DNA from: Bdellovibrio sp. UBA4095
GTDB lineage: Bacteria > Bdellovibrionota > Bdellovibrionia > Bdellovibrionales > Bdellovibrionaceae
NCBI GenBank assembly: GCA_002381805.1
Contig: DFXZ01000014.1
Coordinates: 62,001-126,000 of the forward strand
Length of the DNA: 64,000 nucleotides
Reading direction: 5' to 3'
The notes beneath the pieces were generated by a model that was given only the letters and a program-made list of their open reading frames with translations, did no database searches and was not told the DNA's origin. This document shows, piece by piece, positions 8,806-17,733 of the stretch. How positions within the stretch are numbered: position 1 is the first letter of the stretch; each line of letters begins with the position of its first letter. The position numbers and the translations under genes are program-made.

Positions 8806-9518
8806 CCCTGCAGTGCTCGCTTCTTATTTACCTGAACAAGGACTCCTCCCTTATTCAGGAGTTCTTTCAAAACTTAAGAAGCTTTTTTGCTAAGTTTCCT
8901 ATGACTTATGAAGTCGTTTGTATCGTCGAGAACAAATCAGATGCCTGCATTAAAACGCTGACGGAAATTGCCGAAAAAGCCCCCGAAAAGGAAGATATTG
9001 TACTCATTGAGAACGACCGAACTCTTGGCAGAGCCAAAAGTCTTTTGCGTGGCCTCGATGAGGCTCGAGCGCCCTTTATCCTGCTGCTGAGTCCTGAGAT
9101 GGCAACACCTTTTGGCGACATTTTCAAACTGATGCAGCACCTGATTACGGAAGAAGTTGATATTTGCTGGGGCGATCGCTACAAAAAGCTGAACAGCCCT
9201 TTCTCGAAAGCTCCACATGCGCGCCATCGCACCGAAGTCATATTCAATAAAATATTCAAAGAAAAGTATCATGATGGACTTGAAGACCCTCTCTGCGAAT
9301 TCATAGCCATTAAGAAGTCCACCTGGGAAAAGATTAAACCATCTCTATATACGGAAAGACTTACTGGTTGGTATTTGGGGCCTTTGCTTTACAAAAAAAC
9401 TAAAGACTTGAACCTTAGCATTATTGAATTGCCAGTCTATGATTCTGGCCTGACTTCACCGTCGTATCATCTTTGGAAGGAAAGATGGAATCTGTTGAAG
9501 CAGGGCTTTTTCCGATAG
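8787..9518 (+). CDS. Family 2 glycosyltransferase-like protein with degenerate metal motif
   Basis: The product has 243 residues from the ATG at 8787; an in-frame TTG at 8769 would overlap the divergent gene and has no ribosome site. The fold looks like GT-A family 2: a first strand (CSLLIYLNKD), then YEVVCIVENKSD, then the GRAKSLLRGLDEA motif, then strand FILLLSPEMA. In working GT2 enzymes that last strand is followed by DxD, which binds the metal-nucleotide sugar. Here it reads SPEM. A later region (PLCEFIAIKKSTWE) matches the usual acceptor-loop area. It may use another metal ligand or have lost activity. Its divergent neighbour is a membrane glycosyltransferase. The gene ends one base before the greB stop. 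Confidence 0.7.
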   Translation: MESQVSTLQCSLLIYLNKDSSLIQEFFQNLRSFFAKFPMTYEVVCIVENKSDACIKTLTEIAEKAPEKEDIVLIENDRTLGRAKSLLRGLDEARAPFILLLSPEMATPFGDIFKLMQHLITEEVDICWGDRYKKLNSPFSKAPHARHRTEVIFNKIFKEKYHDGLEDPLCEFIAIKKSTWEKIKPSLYTERLTGWYLGPLLYKKTKDLNLSIIELPVYDSGLTSPSYHLWKERWNLLKQGFFR

Positions 9519-9519
9519 G

Positions 9520-9996
9520 CTATTTATATTCGATTTTTTCGATGGTCACGTATTCTTCACCCGCGGGCTTAATGAGCAAGACCTCATCTCCCACTTTTTT
9601 CCCCATTAGCGCCTTAGCTACCGGCGACTTCCAAGAGATACGACCCTTTTTGGCGTCGAACTCATCCTCACCTACGATCTGATAGACAAGCTCTTCCCCG
9701 TCTTCGTTAGAGAGAGTTACGGTAGCACTAAATAAAACGGTCACACTCGACATCGTTTTGGGGTCGACGACTTCAGCATCTTCGATTCGGTTTCTTAAAA
9801 AATGCACCCGTCTATCAATTTCGCGCATGCGACGTTTTCCATATTGATAGTCGGCATTTTCAGATCGATCGCCGTTACTCGCTGCCCAGGCTACAACCTC
9901 GACCAACTTCGGTCTTTCAACGTGAAAAAGCTCATGATACTCAGCTTTCAGCTTCGCAAGTCCTTCGGGCGTGATGTAGTTCTTTCCGTTACTCAT
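9520..9996 (-). CDS. greB: Transcript cleavage factor GreB
   Basis: The product has 158 residues. The N-terminal coiled coil carries WAASNGDRSENADYQYGKRR, with the acidic tip residues Asp43 and Glu46 that sit in the RNA polymerase secondary channel. The run EIDRRVHFLRNR after it favours GreB over GreA. The C-terminal FKBP-like domain begins near residue 85 and includes the GDEV segment. It rescues backtracked polymerase by stimulating transcript cleavage. The gene stands alone, convergent with the glycosyltransferase with one base between their stop codons and no visible terminator hairpin. Confidence 0.95.
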   Translation of the reverse strand: MSNGKNYITPEGLAKLKAEYHELFHVERPKLVEVVAWAASNGDRSENADYQYGKRRMREIDRRVHFLRNRIEDAEVVDPKTMSSVTVLFSATVTLSNEDGEELVYQIVGEDEFDAKKGRISWKSPVAKALMGKKVGDEVLLIKPAGEEYVTIEKIEYK

Positions 9997-10114
9997 ATTC
10001 CAGACTCTAGACCAACTCGAAGACGAAATCCAGCCCAGAGTCCTGTCGCTCTGGACCTTAGGTGCCCTTTATAGTTTAGCCTTTTTAACCGAAAAATATT
10101 TCAGGAGGACTCTG

Positions 10115-11908
10115 ATGAAAAAACAGTGGAAAAGATTATTGGTGGCAGCACTGATTTCATCATCAGTTTTTGCTGCAACCTGGTTTTGGTACGCATCCAC
10201 TGATAGTCATGTGGTCCGTCACAACAATGAAAAACCTTTGGCCTATGTCGGCAAAGTGGTTGAGGACATTCAGAGGCGACCCGCTTCTCGTCTGCTTTGG
10301 CAACTCGTCAACAGTGGCGAGCCGCTCTATAACGGCGAAGCTATACGAACCAGTGAACATGGCGAAGTTAGAATTCAGTTTGTCGAATCAGATCGCTACC
10401 TAGATCTCGAGCCCGAGTCCCTGATCGTCATTAAAAAGTCTGAAGGCGAAATTGCCCTGGATCTTATGGAAGGAAGCCTCTTTGTCAATGCCAACACGGA
10501 AACGCAAGGGGCTGGCAGTCTTGGGCTCGTGTTAAACTCTGCACAAGGAAAAGTTGATTTGACTCAGGCGTCTGCCTCTCTGACCAAGGGACGCGACAAC
10601 AAAGTTGACGTCCAAGTCCTTTCAGGAAAGGCGTCTATTAAATCCGAGGGCGGCGCCTCCAAGGACCTTACCAGCGCAACTTCGATTAAAATTATTTCTC
10701 CATCTTTGGCAAAGCCACTAGCTATGGATGCCGACTCACCTTCTCCTGTTCCGTTCGAATGGCAAGGGTTCCCGGCAAATACCCAAGTGTTTTTGTCAGT
10801 GGGTACAACTCGAAAGCAGATGAAAGAGTTTGCATCTGCTTCTTCCGAACAAAAGCAAATCAAAGCGGCTCTGCCTTTTGGACGGCACTATTGGAAATTA
10901 GTTGCCAAAAACAGTTCGGGCGAAATCGTCGCCGAAACTCCCATTTACAAAACCGAACTCATTGCGCGCTATGCTCCGACGGTAGTGTTTCCCACGGCAG
11001 ATGCGGAAATTCCCGCAGCTCAGGAACCATTTGATCTTGAATTCAAATGGCAGAAAGGTGATGACACTCGGCAAATGAGCCTGGAGATCTGGAACGATTC
11101 CACACTTAAAAGCAAACTCTTGGTAAAAAGCTTCAAACACGAAGACAGCTTTACAGTTCCCCGCCTGAAGGCAGGCACCTATTATTGGCGCATGAGTTCT
11201 TACTACGTGGATTCAGATAAACCCATTTTAGGGGACGTTCAGAAATTTACGATCAAACCAGCAGAAAAGGTTCAACCTTTTGAACCGATTCTCGTGAAGT
11301 TTACAATGCCCGAAACACAATCGACACAGTACTTCGTTGAGAATCCACAACTGGGGCTTTCTTGGGCTGCCGACAAAGGTGACAATGTGGCCCTTTGGCG
11401 CGTTAAATTTCACAGCGAAGACGAAGATCCCGCTTTAGCTCAAGTTCTGGAAGTCACCGATACGAAAGTTTCCACTCCCGTCTCTAAGCCAGGGCGCTAT
11501 ATCGCATCCATCGAAGCTATAGACAACGAAGGCAAGATTCTCGGGACAACTCTTTCGAATCCGCTAACAGTTGCCCCCCTGCCGCTGCTATCGGCGCCAG
11601 ACTTTGTCCCAGCTGAAGGACTGCTTCAAGCAAAAATGGATGGCCGTACTCAACTCGAGTGGACAGCTATTCCTGGGGCGAAAGAGTATCTTTTGGTCAT
11701 TCGCAAAGAAGGCAAGGAACTAAAACGTAGCAAGTACCCCACAACTAACACGGCACTGAAAAATCTGCTTCCTGGGGAATACGAATTAGAGATTTTCGCA
11801 GTCGATACCCATGGAAGAGAGAGTTCTCCCAGCCCAAGTCGTAAACTATTAGTCCCTGACAAGTCCAATTTGCGAGCCCCCACTCTTAAGAAAATCAAGG
11901 TGAATTGA
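10115..11908 (+). CDS. FecR-domain protein with fibronectin-like repeats
   Basis: The product has 597 residues and an N-terminal membrane segment at 10-26 with two Trp (signal anchor or uncleaved signal). A FecR-like domain covers about 60-200: ignition phrases are GEPLYNGEAIRTSEHGEVRI, then LDLEPESLIVI, then LMEGSLFV. Three or four Fn3/Ig-like beta-sandwich units follow, each marked by LEFKWQKG, LGLSWAAD, LEWTAIPGAKEYLL-type starts and YYWRM or ELEI ends. A strong AGGAGG site lies 5 bases before the ATG. It is the first gene of an operon with an Fn3/beta-barrel protein and a sensory adenylate cyclase. FecR domains elsewhere relay or anchor envelope signals; the ligand here is unknown. Confidence 0.75.
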   Translation: MKKQWKRLLVAALISSSVFAATWFWYASTDSHVVRHNNEKPLAYVGKVVEDIQRRPASRLLWQLVNSGEPLYNGEAIRTSEHGEVRIQFVESDRYLDLEPESLIVIKKSEGEIALDLMEGSLFVNANTETQGAGSLGLVLNSAQGKVDLTQASASLTKGRDNKVDVQVLSGKASIKSEGGASKDLTSATSIKIISPSLAKPLAMDADSPSPVPFEWQGFPANTQVFLSVGTTRKQMKEFASASSEQKQIKAALPFGRHYWKLVAKNSSGEIVAETPIYKTELIARYAPTVVFPTADAEIPAAQEPFDLEFKWQKGDDTRQMSLEIWNDSTLKSKLLVKSFKHEDSFTVPRLKAGTYYWRMSSYYVDSDKPILGDVQKFTIKPAEKVQPFEPILVKFTMPETQSTQYFVENPQLGLSWAADKGDNVALWRVKFHSEDEDPALAQVLEVTDTKVSTPVSKPGRYIASIEAIDNEGKILGTTLSNPLTVAPLPLLSAPDFVPAEGLLQAKMDGRTQLEWTAIPGAKEYLLVIRKEGKELKRSKYPTTNTALKNLLPGEYELEIFAVDTHGRESSPSPSRKLLVPDKSNLRAPTLKKIKVN

Positions 11909-13512
11909 TGAAAATAATTGCTCGCATGATCATTCTGACGATTCTAATGGGCTCGCAAGCAGCGCTTGCAGAGCCTTATCGTCGTCTGGTGAACTTCGAA
12001 TGGGAGGCCATCGAGGGTGCGAGAAGTTATGAAATTCAACTCGAGCAAGCCAAAGAAAATGGCAAGACATTCACCTTTAAGGTCAAGGAAGCAGCCTGGA
12101 ACGGAAAACTGACTCCGGGACTCTACATGATGAAATTGCGTTCTCGCGACTACCGCAATGTACCCGGCGAATGGAGCGAACCGAGTGAATTCAATGTGGG
12201 CTTAGAGTCGACTATTCTGAAGTCTCCAGCACCTAACAGCCAAGTGCAAAGCAAGGATGATGATTTAACTGAAATGGAATTTACTTGGTCAGCCGTTCAG
12301 GGAGCAAAAAATTATCAATTCGAACTGACTTCCTCAGATGGAAAAACCAAAATAGTTGAAGCGCTTTCTGAACCACACCACAAAGTAAAAATTCCCGTCG
12401 CTATGACTTACACTTGGAAGGTCTCTGCCGCGAATGAGGAAGGCGTGGTTAGCGAGGCCGCATCTTTAGGACAGTTCACTATGCTGGGGCAACCTTTAGA
12501 AAGCCCAAAAATTGACACGCCGGAAACTGAATTCGTCAGAGAACTTAAATGGAATCGTCCGGATAAGACGGCACAGTATGACATTTACATTTTGAAGTTC
12601 AACGAGACATCCAAAAAATGGGAAAAGTTCCAGGTCTACCAGAACTTTCAACAGGACATTTTACCCTTCGATGAAAACTGGCCAGGTGGTCAATACGAAG
12701 TCGCTGTTCGCAGTAAGGCGGAACTACGTCCTCAGTCCACTTTGGCACGGCAGAAATTCAAAGTCCGTCATGGCAATCGCTCCCCTGCTGCGGAATACAC
12801 AGCCCTGGTCAGAAAGTCCATTGATCGCGTGACAGGGTGGTACGGTATCGCGAGCTATCTAGTGACAGAGCTCGCTTACAGTGGCAGAAACCCCGAGAAA
12901 AATTCCACTGTTGCTTACAAAGCTCTGGGTGGAACAGGCCGGGCCGGACTGGGATGGTTCGATGCAAAATCTCCCTGGGGATTTTTGGGAGTTATCGACA
13001 TGAGTGGCTTCACCTTCAATGGTAAGACGCAAACATTCGCCTCAGCCGAAGCCAATGCAATCTATCGTACACAAGTTGGTGAGCGCGGAGAAGCCCGCTT
13101 TCAGTTTGGGCCCTACTACAAAGAATTGCCAGAGACAATTGGCGATCCGTTTACTGGAACATCCCAAGGATATACTATTAGCTCCGCAGGTCCGCATGCG
13201 GGCCTTGAATACTGGTATTCACTAACGCCTAAATTTGGAATTCAAGCGAATGCTCACTTATATATGTCTCTTTTAAAAATCAACACTCCGAATGGTCAAG
13301 ACATGAGCCCGACACTGTCGACCCAGTTCGGTTTTCTTGGAAGCTATCGCTTCACCCCAACTTTTACCGGCCTTATCGGTTATGCCCTTCGTGAGGATCG
13401 TGTTTCGTACAATGCAGTCCCAAGTTCAAGCAATTTTGCTGTTGCTGGGGACGTCAACGAGTCAACTGTTGTCGGGAACTATTTAAACATTTTCGCTGAG
13501 TGGAGTTTCTAA
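11908..13512 (+). CDS. Fn3-repeat outer-membrane beta-barrel protein
   Basis: The product has 534 residues and a signal peptide ending at LAEP. Residues 20-280 hold two to three Fn3-like units (VNFEWEAIEGARSYEIQL; MEFTWSAVQGAKNYQFEL; FVRELKWNRPDKTAQYDI). From about 300 on, alternating polar/hydrophobic strands with Gly and Tyr and a final aromatic (FAEWSF) indicate an outer-membrane barrel. The start is the ATG at 11908, overlapping the upstream TGA, with AAGGTG before it; the TTG three bases upstream is less likely. Its stop overlaps the cyclase start (TAATG). Periplasmic Fn3 units joined to a barrel suggest a surface-to-periplasm scaffold working with its FecR neighbour; that is inference. 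Confidence 0.7.
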   Translation: MKIIARMIILTILMGSQAALAEPYRRLVNFEWEAIEGARSYEIQLEQAKENGKTFTFKVKEAAWNGKLTPGLYMMKLRSRDYRNVPGEWSEPSEFNVGLESTILKSPAPNSQVQSKDDDLTEMEFTWSAVQGAKNYQFELTSSDGKTKIVEALSEPHHKVKIPVAMTYTWKVSAANEEGVVSEAASLGQFTMLGQPLESPKIDTPETEFVRELKWNRPDKTAQYDIYILKFNETSKKWEKFQVYQNFQQDILPFDENWPGGQYEVAVRSKAELRPQSTLARQKFKVRHGNRSPAAEYTALVRKSIDRVTGWYGIASYLVTELAYSGRNPEKNSTVAYKALGGTGRAGLGWFDAKSPWGFLGVIDMSGFTFNGKTQTFASAEANAIYRTQVGERGEARFQFGPYYKELPETIGDPFTGTSQGYTISSAGPHAGLEYWYSLTPKFGIQANAHLYMSLLKINTPNGQDMSPTLSTQFGFLGSYRFTPTFTGLIGYALREDRVSYNAVPSSSNFAVAGDVNESTVVGNYLNIFAEWSF

Positions 13513-15341
13513 TGCGAATACCAATTTCAACCAAACTCATCACAGTGACAATACTCATTCTGGTCCTAGCAACTGGGACGATCACTTTGATATCTTCAAG
13601 TTACTTTGAAACGAAGTCGTCTGAACAAGTCGACATTGCAAATCTTGAGTCCGCAGCGGCTAAAGCCAAAGAGATTGAAAATATCATCTCCTCTTTTGTG
13701 GATAAAACCCGGGTAAGCGCCTCCCTCCTTATGAAAGGGACGATGTCGCAAACTGCAACCAAAGACGATTTCGATTTCAGCTTTACCAAAGACAAAAACT
13801 TCATAGCTTTGGAAGTTTTGAAGCTTGACGGTAACGCCGTCGAAACTGTCGTTCGCCGCGTGAAGGAAGACGCACTTAAACCCTATGCTTTAAACAGTTC
13901 GTACTTTACCAACCTTCGAGCTTGGCAAAAATTCCCTATCCGTTCAGTGGCTCAGGGGAATATAGAACTTAAAAATGCCACGTACCCAAAAGCTCCAGCT
14001 ATGGTCACTATTGGCATTCCCTTAGTCAAAGATTCTACAGGTCGCATAACTCATATTGCATTGGCCGACGTCGCCCTTGCTCCATTGCAAAAGCCCTTTA
14101 CAGATCCGTCAGAAAGAACTCAATACCTGACTGATCGCCAAGGCGAACTTATCGCACATAAAGACGAACACAAAGCCATGGCACGTTGGAATATGCAAAA
14201 AAATCCAATTGTTGCAAAGGCGATGACCCACAAGTCTCCTCAGTTTCAGACCAAATTTATTGATCCCGAAACTGAAAAGTCTTATTTCGGAGCAGCGATT
14301 AAGACATCATATGGTGTGAATGTAATTTCTCAAACCTCCGAGGAAATCATCCTGGAGGTTTCTCGGGAAGTGAAAAGACGAGCCATCTTCGTTGCGGGCT
14401 CTGCGATCTCCATGTCGATCTTCTTTATTTTTCTATTCTCTATGACCTTGACTTCACCTATTGAAAAACTGGCGGACCTCATCAATCTGGTTTCAAAAGG
14501 CAATTTCGATGTGAAGGCTCGTGCGAAGGTTCGCTCCAAGGATGAAGTTGGCGATTTGGCTGAGGCTTTCGATCACATGACCGAAGGCCTTAAAGAACGC
14601 GACAAAGTGAAAAGTCTGTTTTCAAAGTTCCATGGCTCGTCGGTCGCCGAGGATCTTATCAGTAAAGACATCGGTGTCGGTGGTCAGAATAAAGATGTCG
14701 TCGTCTTCTTCTCTGACATCCGAGGATTCACGGCCTTCTCTGAAAAACGATCTCCCGAAGAAGTCGTTGAAATGTTGAACGAATACTTCGGCGTTATGGT
14801 TCAAATCATCAACCGCAATGGCGGAGTCGTCGATAAATTTATCGGTGATGCGATCATGGCCGTCTGGGGTGCCCCCAAATCATCTGAACGAGACGCACAC
14901 AATGCCGTTCGAGCTTGTTTAGAAATGCGCAAAGCTCTTGAAAGTCTGAATGAGGCTCGGATCGCACGCAATCAGCCTCCGATCAACATAGGTATGGGGC
15001 TGCATGCGGGCCAAGCGATCTCGGGGACCATTGGATCGGATGAGCGAATGGAATATACAGTCATTGGCAATACCGTAAATACAGCCTCTCGTATTGAGGC
15101 TTCTACCAAAGCCTTTGGCGCTGATCTTTTGATTTCCGATACCGTCTTCGAAAAAATCGGTGAAGATTTTAAAGTCGAACTTGCCGGTGCAGCAGAAGTA
15201 AAAGGTCGCTCTGAAGCTCTTAAGATGTTCAAGGTCCGAGGATATCGCGCCGATGACGGCACCATGGTCGACGTAAAAACAGCTTATTCCGACTATGAAG
15301 CAGAGGCCGCTGACAAAGTTAAAATCAAAGACGCTGCTTAG
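13512..15341 (+). CDS. Cache-HAMP class III adenylate cyclase
   Basis: The product has 609 residues from the ATG at 13512, preceded by GGAG. Membrane helices are near 8-28 and 290-312. The periplasmic part (30-288) has the length and pattern of a double Cache sensor. HAMP covers about 312-365. The class III catalytic domain follows: metal ligands Asp402 (FSDIRGFTAF) and Asp446, substrate Lys442 (VDKFIGD), Thr516 in the base-selecting position, and transition-state Asn523 and Arg527 (NTVNTASR). The Lys/Thr pair indicates ATP use, so the product is probably cAMP. It is the last gene of the FecR/barrel operon. Its stop overlaps the stop of the convergent permease gene. Confidence 0.92.
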   Translation: MRIPISTKLITVTILILVLATGTITLISSSYFETKSSEQVDIANLESAAAKAKEIENIISSFVDKTRVSASLLMKGTMSQTATKDDFDFSFTKDKNFIALEVLKLDGNAVETVVRRVKEDALKPYALNSSYFTNLRAWQKFPIRSVAQGNIELKNATYPKAPAMVTIGIPLVKDSTGRITHIALADVALAPLQKPFTDPSERTQYLTDRQGELIAHKDEHKAMARWNMQKNPIVAKAMTHKSPQFQTKFIDPETEKSYFGAAIKTSYGVNVISQTSEEIILEVSREVKRRAIFVAGSAISMSIFFIFLFSMTLTSPIEKLADLINLVSKGNFDVKARAKVRSKDEVGDLAEAFDHMTEGLKERDKVKSLFSKFHGSSVAEDLISKDIGVGGQNKDVVVFFSDIRGFTAFSEKRSPEEVVEMLNEYFGVMVQIINRNGGVVDKFIGDAIMAVWGAPKSSERDAHNAVRACLEMRKALESLNEARIARNQPPINIGMGLHAGQAISGTIGSDERMEYTVIGNTVNTASRIEASTKAFGADLLISDTVFEKIGEDFKVELAGAAEVKGRSEALKMFKVRGYRADDGTMVDVKTAYSDYEAEAADKVKIKDAA

Positions 15342-16564
15342 AAGCGAACGCTGAGCCCGTCTTTAAGAGCTTGGTTTTGTGCTTTAAAGGCCGGAATCAA
15401 GCCGATAACGGTACCCGCGGCCAAGGCGCCAAGAATATAGAACAACTCGGTCTGAGTCAGAGCTGATCCAGCCAAATACAAACCAAATTTACTTTCAATC
15501 CACGGCGCTAGCGCAGCCACAAGACCCAAGGACAAAATGACGCCGCCAACCACCCCTAAGAAAGTAAGTAGGGCCGATTCAAAAACAAGCAAGCCCAAAA
15601 TGTGTTTGGATTGAGCACCAACGGCTCTAAGAATCGCCATCTCTCTTCGTCTCTCATTTAGAGTTGTCGTCAAGGCAATCAACATTGCCATGAATCCAAC
15701 GATCAAAACCATTAATGAAATCAAACGAAGGATCCTCTCCGCATAGGAGAGCCCTTCCCAGAGCTCCGCTAATGCGACTCCCGGAATAATTGCTAAGAGG
15801 GGTTCTTTTGCAAATGCATTTATTTCACGCTGCAGTTTTAAAATATCAAGTCGCGAATGCGTTCCGACGAAGAAAGAAGTAATGGCATCAGGTTTAATAT
15901 TTTCTTTCTTCAGATTTTCGCTGTGCTCTAAATGCAAAGCTTCCATCGCTTCCAATGAAATATACACAGCACGATCTAAAGGTGTCCCCGTCGCTGCCAT
16001 TATTCCAGAGATTTGAAATGGCAAGTCATCATGATGTTGAAAACCTTCTTCCTTGGTAACACCGTGAGAGACAACGATATTTTGCCCCATTTTATACTGC
16101 AATTGCCGAGCGACCTCGGAACCAATAACCACATCAGTTAGCTCTTGAAAGGGGCGCCCAGCCGCGAAGCCGACCTTTTGATTCTTGCGAAAATGGTAGT
16201 ACTTAAAAAAATCTTGGTTAGTACCCACCACGCGAAAACCTCGATGACCATCACCTAAAGAGTACGGAATGGTCCAAGCGATTGCAGGATGTTTTGCGAT
16301 CTCCTGATAGGTCGAAAACGAGATGTTATGAGTCGCATTGCCGATATTAAACACGGTGTACAATACTAACTGCAAGGGCCCACTGCGTGCGCCGACAATC
16401 AAGTCAGTTTTACTAATTGTTTGGTTAAAACCGTCTTCAGCCGCTCGTTGGGCTCGCTCCACTGTTAGCAGAAGTCCGATACTTAAAGAAATCGAAAGGA
16501 CCGTTAAACCTGTTGCGAGCATTCTATTTTTTAAAGACTTCAAAGCGAGCTTAAGAAAGATCAT
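15338..16564 (-). CDS. ABC transporter permease, FtsX/MacB type (Zrg-like cluster)
   Basis: The product has 408 residues: one N-terminal helix (about 15-35), a large periplasmic domain (about 45-270) and three C-terminal helices (about 277-300, 325-350, 371-395), the FtsX/LolE/MacB layout. The segment LNERRREMAILRAVGA is the conserved coupling loop after the second helix. The gene begins within the last codons of its ATPase gene. Together with DUF2796 and DUF3299 genes upstream, the set resembles the Vibrio zinc uptake locus zrgABCDE. MacB-fold permeases usually move substrates mechanically and not through a channel, so the route of metal uptake is open. Confidence 0.85.
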   Translation of the reverse strand: MIFLKLALKSLKNRMLATGLTVLSISLSIGLLLTVERAQRAAEDGFNQTISKTDLIVGARSGPLQLVLYTVFNIGNATHNISFSTYQEIAKHPAIAWTIPYSLGDGHRGFRVVGTNQDFFKYYHFRKNQKVGFAAGRPFQELTDVVIGSEVARQLQYKMGQNIVVSHGVTKEEGFQHHDDLPFQISGIMAATGTPLDRAVYISLEAMEALHLEHSENLKKENIKPDAITSFFVGTHSRLDILKLQREINAFAKEPLLAIIPGVALAELWEGLSYAERILRLISLMVLIVGFMAMLIALTTTLNERRREMAILRAVGAQSKHILGLLVFESALLTFLGVVGGVILSLGLVAALAPWIESKFGLYLAGSALTQTELFYILGALAAGTVIGLIPAFKAQNQALKDGLSVRF

Positions 16565-17283
16565 GATGTCGCCTTATTAATAGTATTCATGGAGAGAGAG
16601 CGCGAAAAAAGTTTTTCTATATTTCGATCGTGACTGACAAACACAACAGTCGTTTCATAAAGCTCTGCAAGTTCGAATAGCAATCTCAAAAACTTCTCAC
16701 GGTGATCCGTATCCAGCGCTGAAGTTGGCTCATCACAAAGCAACAGTTGCGGTTTGCCCAGGAGTGCACGGGCTACTGCCACCCTCTGCTGCTGCCCCAC
16801 ACTGATCTGTGTGACGTTTTTATCCAGTAAATCTGAAATACCTAAATTTCCGCAAATTGCGCGGATAACCATATCCACATCCACTGTTCCCAACCTTTGT
16901 TTACGAACAGCGCTTAGCCGAATCGGCAGCTCGATGTTCTCGTAAACACTTAAATAAGGAATCAGATTGAAGCTCTGGAAGACATAGCCGACGTGTTCGG
17001 CTCTAAAAGCATCCCGTTGCGCCGGGGTCATTTTCGTCAGATCTTGCCCAAGAATTCGTAGGCACCCTGACTGTGGAGCCAGGACTCCCGATATAATCTC
17101 GAGTAAAGTAGTCTTCCCCGATCCACTTGGACCAAACAGAAAAAGTTCTTCGCCCGAGTCCACCGTAAATTCCGGAACAAAAAGAGTGGGCGTGGCTTGC
17201 CCCTCGTAAGTAAAATGCAGATCCCGAATTTCAATTAGCGGACTATTTAAGCTCAACAATTTCCCCGTTTTTAGTGGTTTCAA
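16561..17283 (-). CDS. ABC transporter ATP-binding protein (Zrg-like cluster)
   Basis: The product has 240 residues. Walker A is GPSGSGKT (51-58), the Q-loop is VFQSFN, Walker B is LLLCDEP (180-186) and the switch His is in FVSHD. The signature reads ISVGQQQR, with Val for the usual Gly in LSGGQ. It belongs to the LolD/MacB ATPase class. The ATG at 17283 lies 41 bases inside the upstream DUF2796 gene and has no Shine-Dalgarno. A TTG at 17259 follows a GGGG tract and could be the true start, which would shorten the overlap. The permease gene overlaps its end by 4 bases. Confidence 0.9.
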   Translation of the reverse strand: MKPLKTGKLLSLNSPLIEIRDLHFTYEGQATPTLFVPEFTVDSGEELFLFGPSGSGKTTLLEIISGVLAPQSGCLRILGQDLTKMTPAQRDAFRAEHVGYVFQSFNLIPYLSVYENIELPIRLSAVRKQRLGTVDVDMVIRAICGNLGISDLLDKNVTQISVGQQQRVAVARALLGKPQLLLCDEPTSALDTDHREKFLRLLFELAELYETTVVFVSHDRNIEKLFSRSLSMNTINKATS

Positions 17284-17725
17284 TTGATTTCTGCACGTCG
17301 TCCGCGATCAGGTCAACTTTCACTTTCTTTAAACGCGGAAAGACTTTTCTAAAATTGAGCTCAATAGAAGATCCAGCCAAAGGATTTTCGCACTCAATGA
17401 TAAATTCAGCTTCGACGTCGATGTGCTTACGTCCCTGAATGACCTCAGAGATTTCTTTTCTGATCTGGCAACGCGAGCTTTCATCAAGCACTACCATTTC
17501 TGACATTCGCTCATCCAACGATTTGAGCGCCTGGTCTTTTTTTCTTTTATCCGCCTTGGAACGTGCTTCGTGCTCGAAACCGAACAGGGCTTCGGCCGGC
17601 GCTCTGAATTCAATCTGTCCACGCTTTCCTTGAATGGCAATATTCACTTGCCCCTGCCCATGTACATGACTTTTGGGCTCACTAGCTGCCAAGGCGATGA
17701 CAGAAAGCAAAAGAATCTTAAACAT
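17243..17725 (-). CDS. ZrgA-like periplasmic zinc-binding protein (DUF2796)
   Basis: The product has 160 residues and a signal peptide followed by HVHGQGQVNIAI, matching the His-containing N-terminus of DUF2796/ZrgA proteins. The core FRAPAEALFGFEHEA is also typical. In Vibrio this protein belongs to a zinc uptake system. Here the His-rich insert seen in many homologues is absent; few His remain, so metal capacity may be lower. Cysteines at about 81 and 111 could form a disulfide. A strong AGGAGG lies 5 bases before the ATG. It sits between DUF3299 and the ABC ATPase gene. Confidence 0.8.
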   Translation of the reverse strand: MFKILLLSVIALAASEPKSHVHGQGQVNIAIQGKRGQIEFRAPAEALFGFEHEARSKADKRKKDQALKSLDERMSEMVVLDESSRCQIRKEISEVIQGRKHIDVEAEFIIECENPLAGSSIELNFRKVFPRLKKVKVDLIADDVQKSIETTKNGEIVELK

Positions 17726-17733
17726 AAAGCCTC

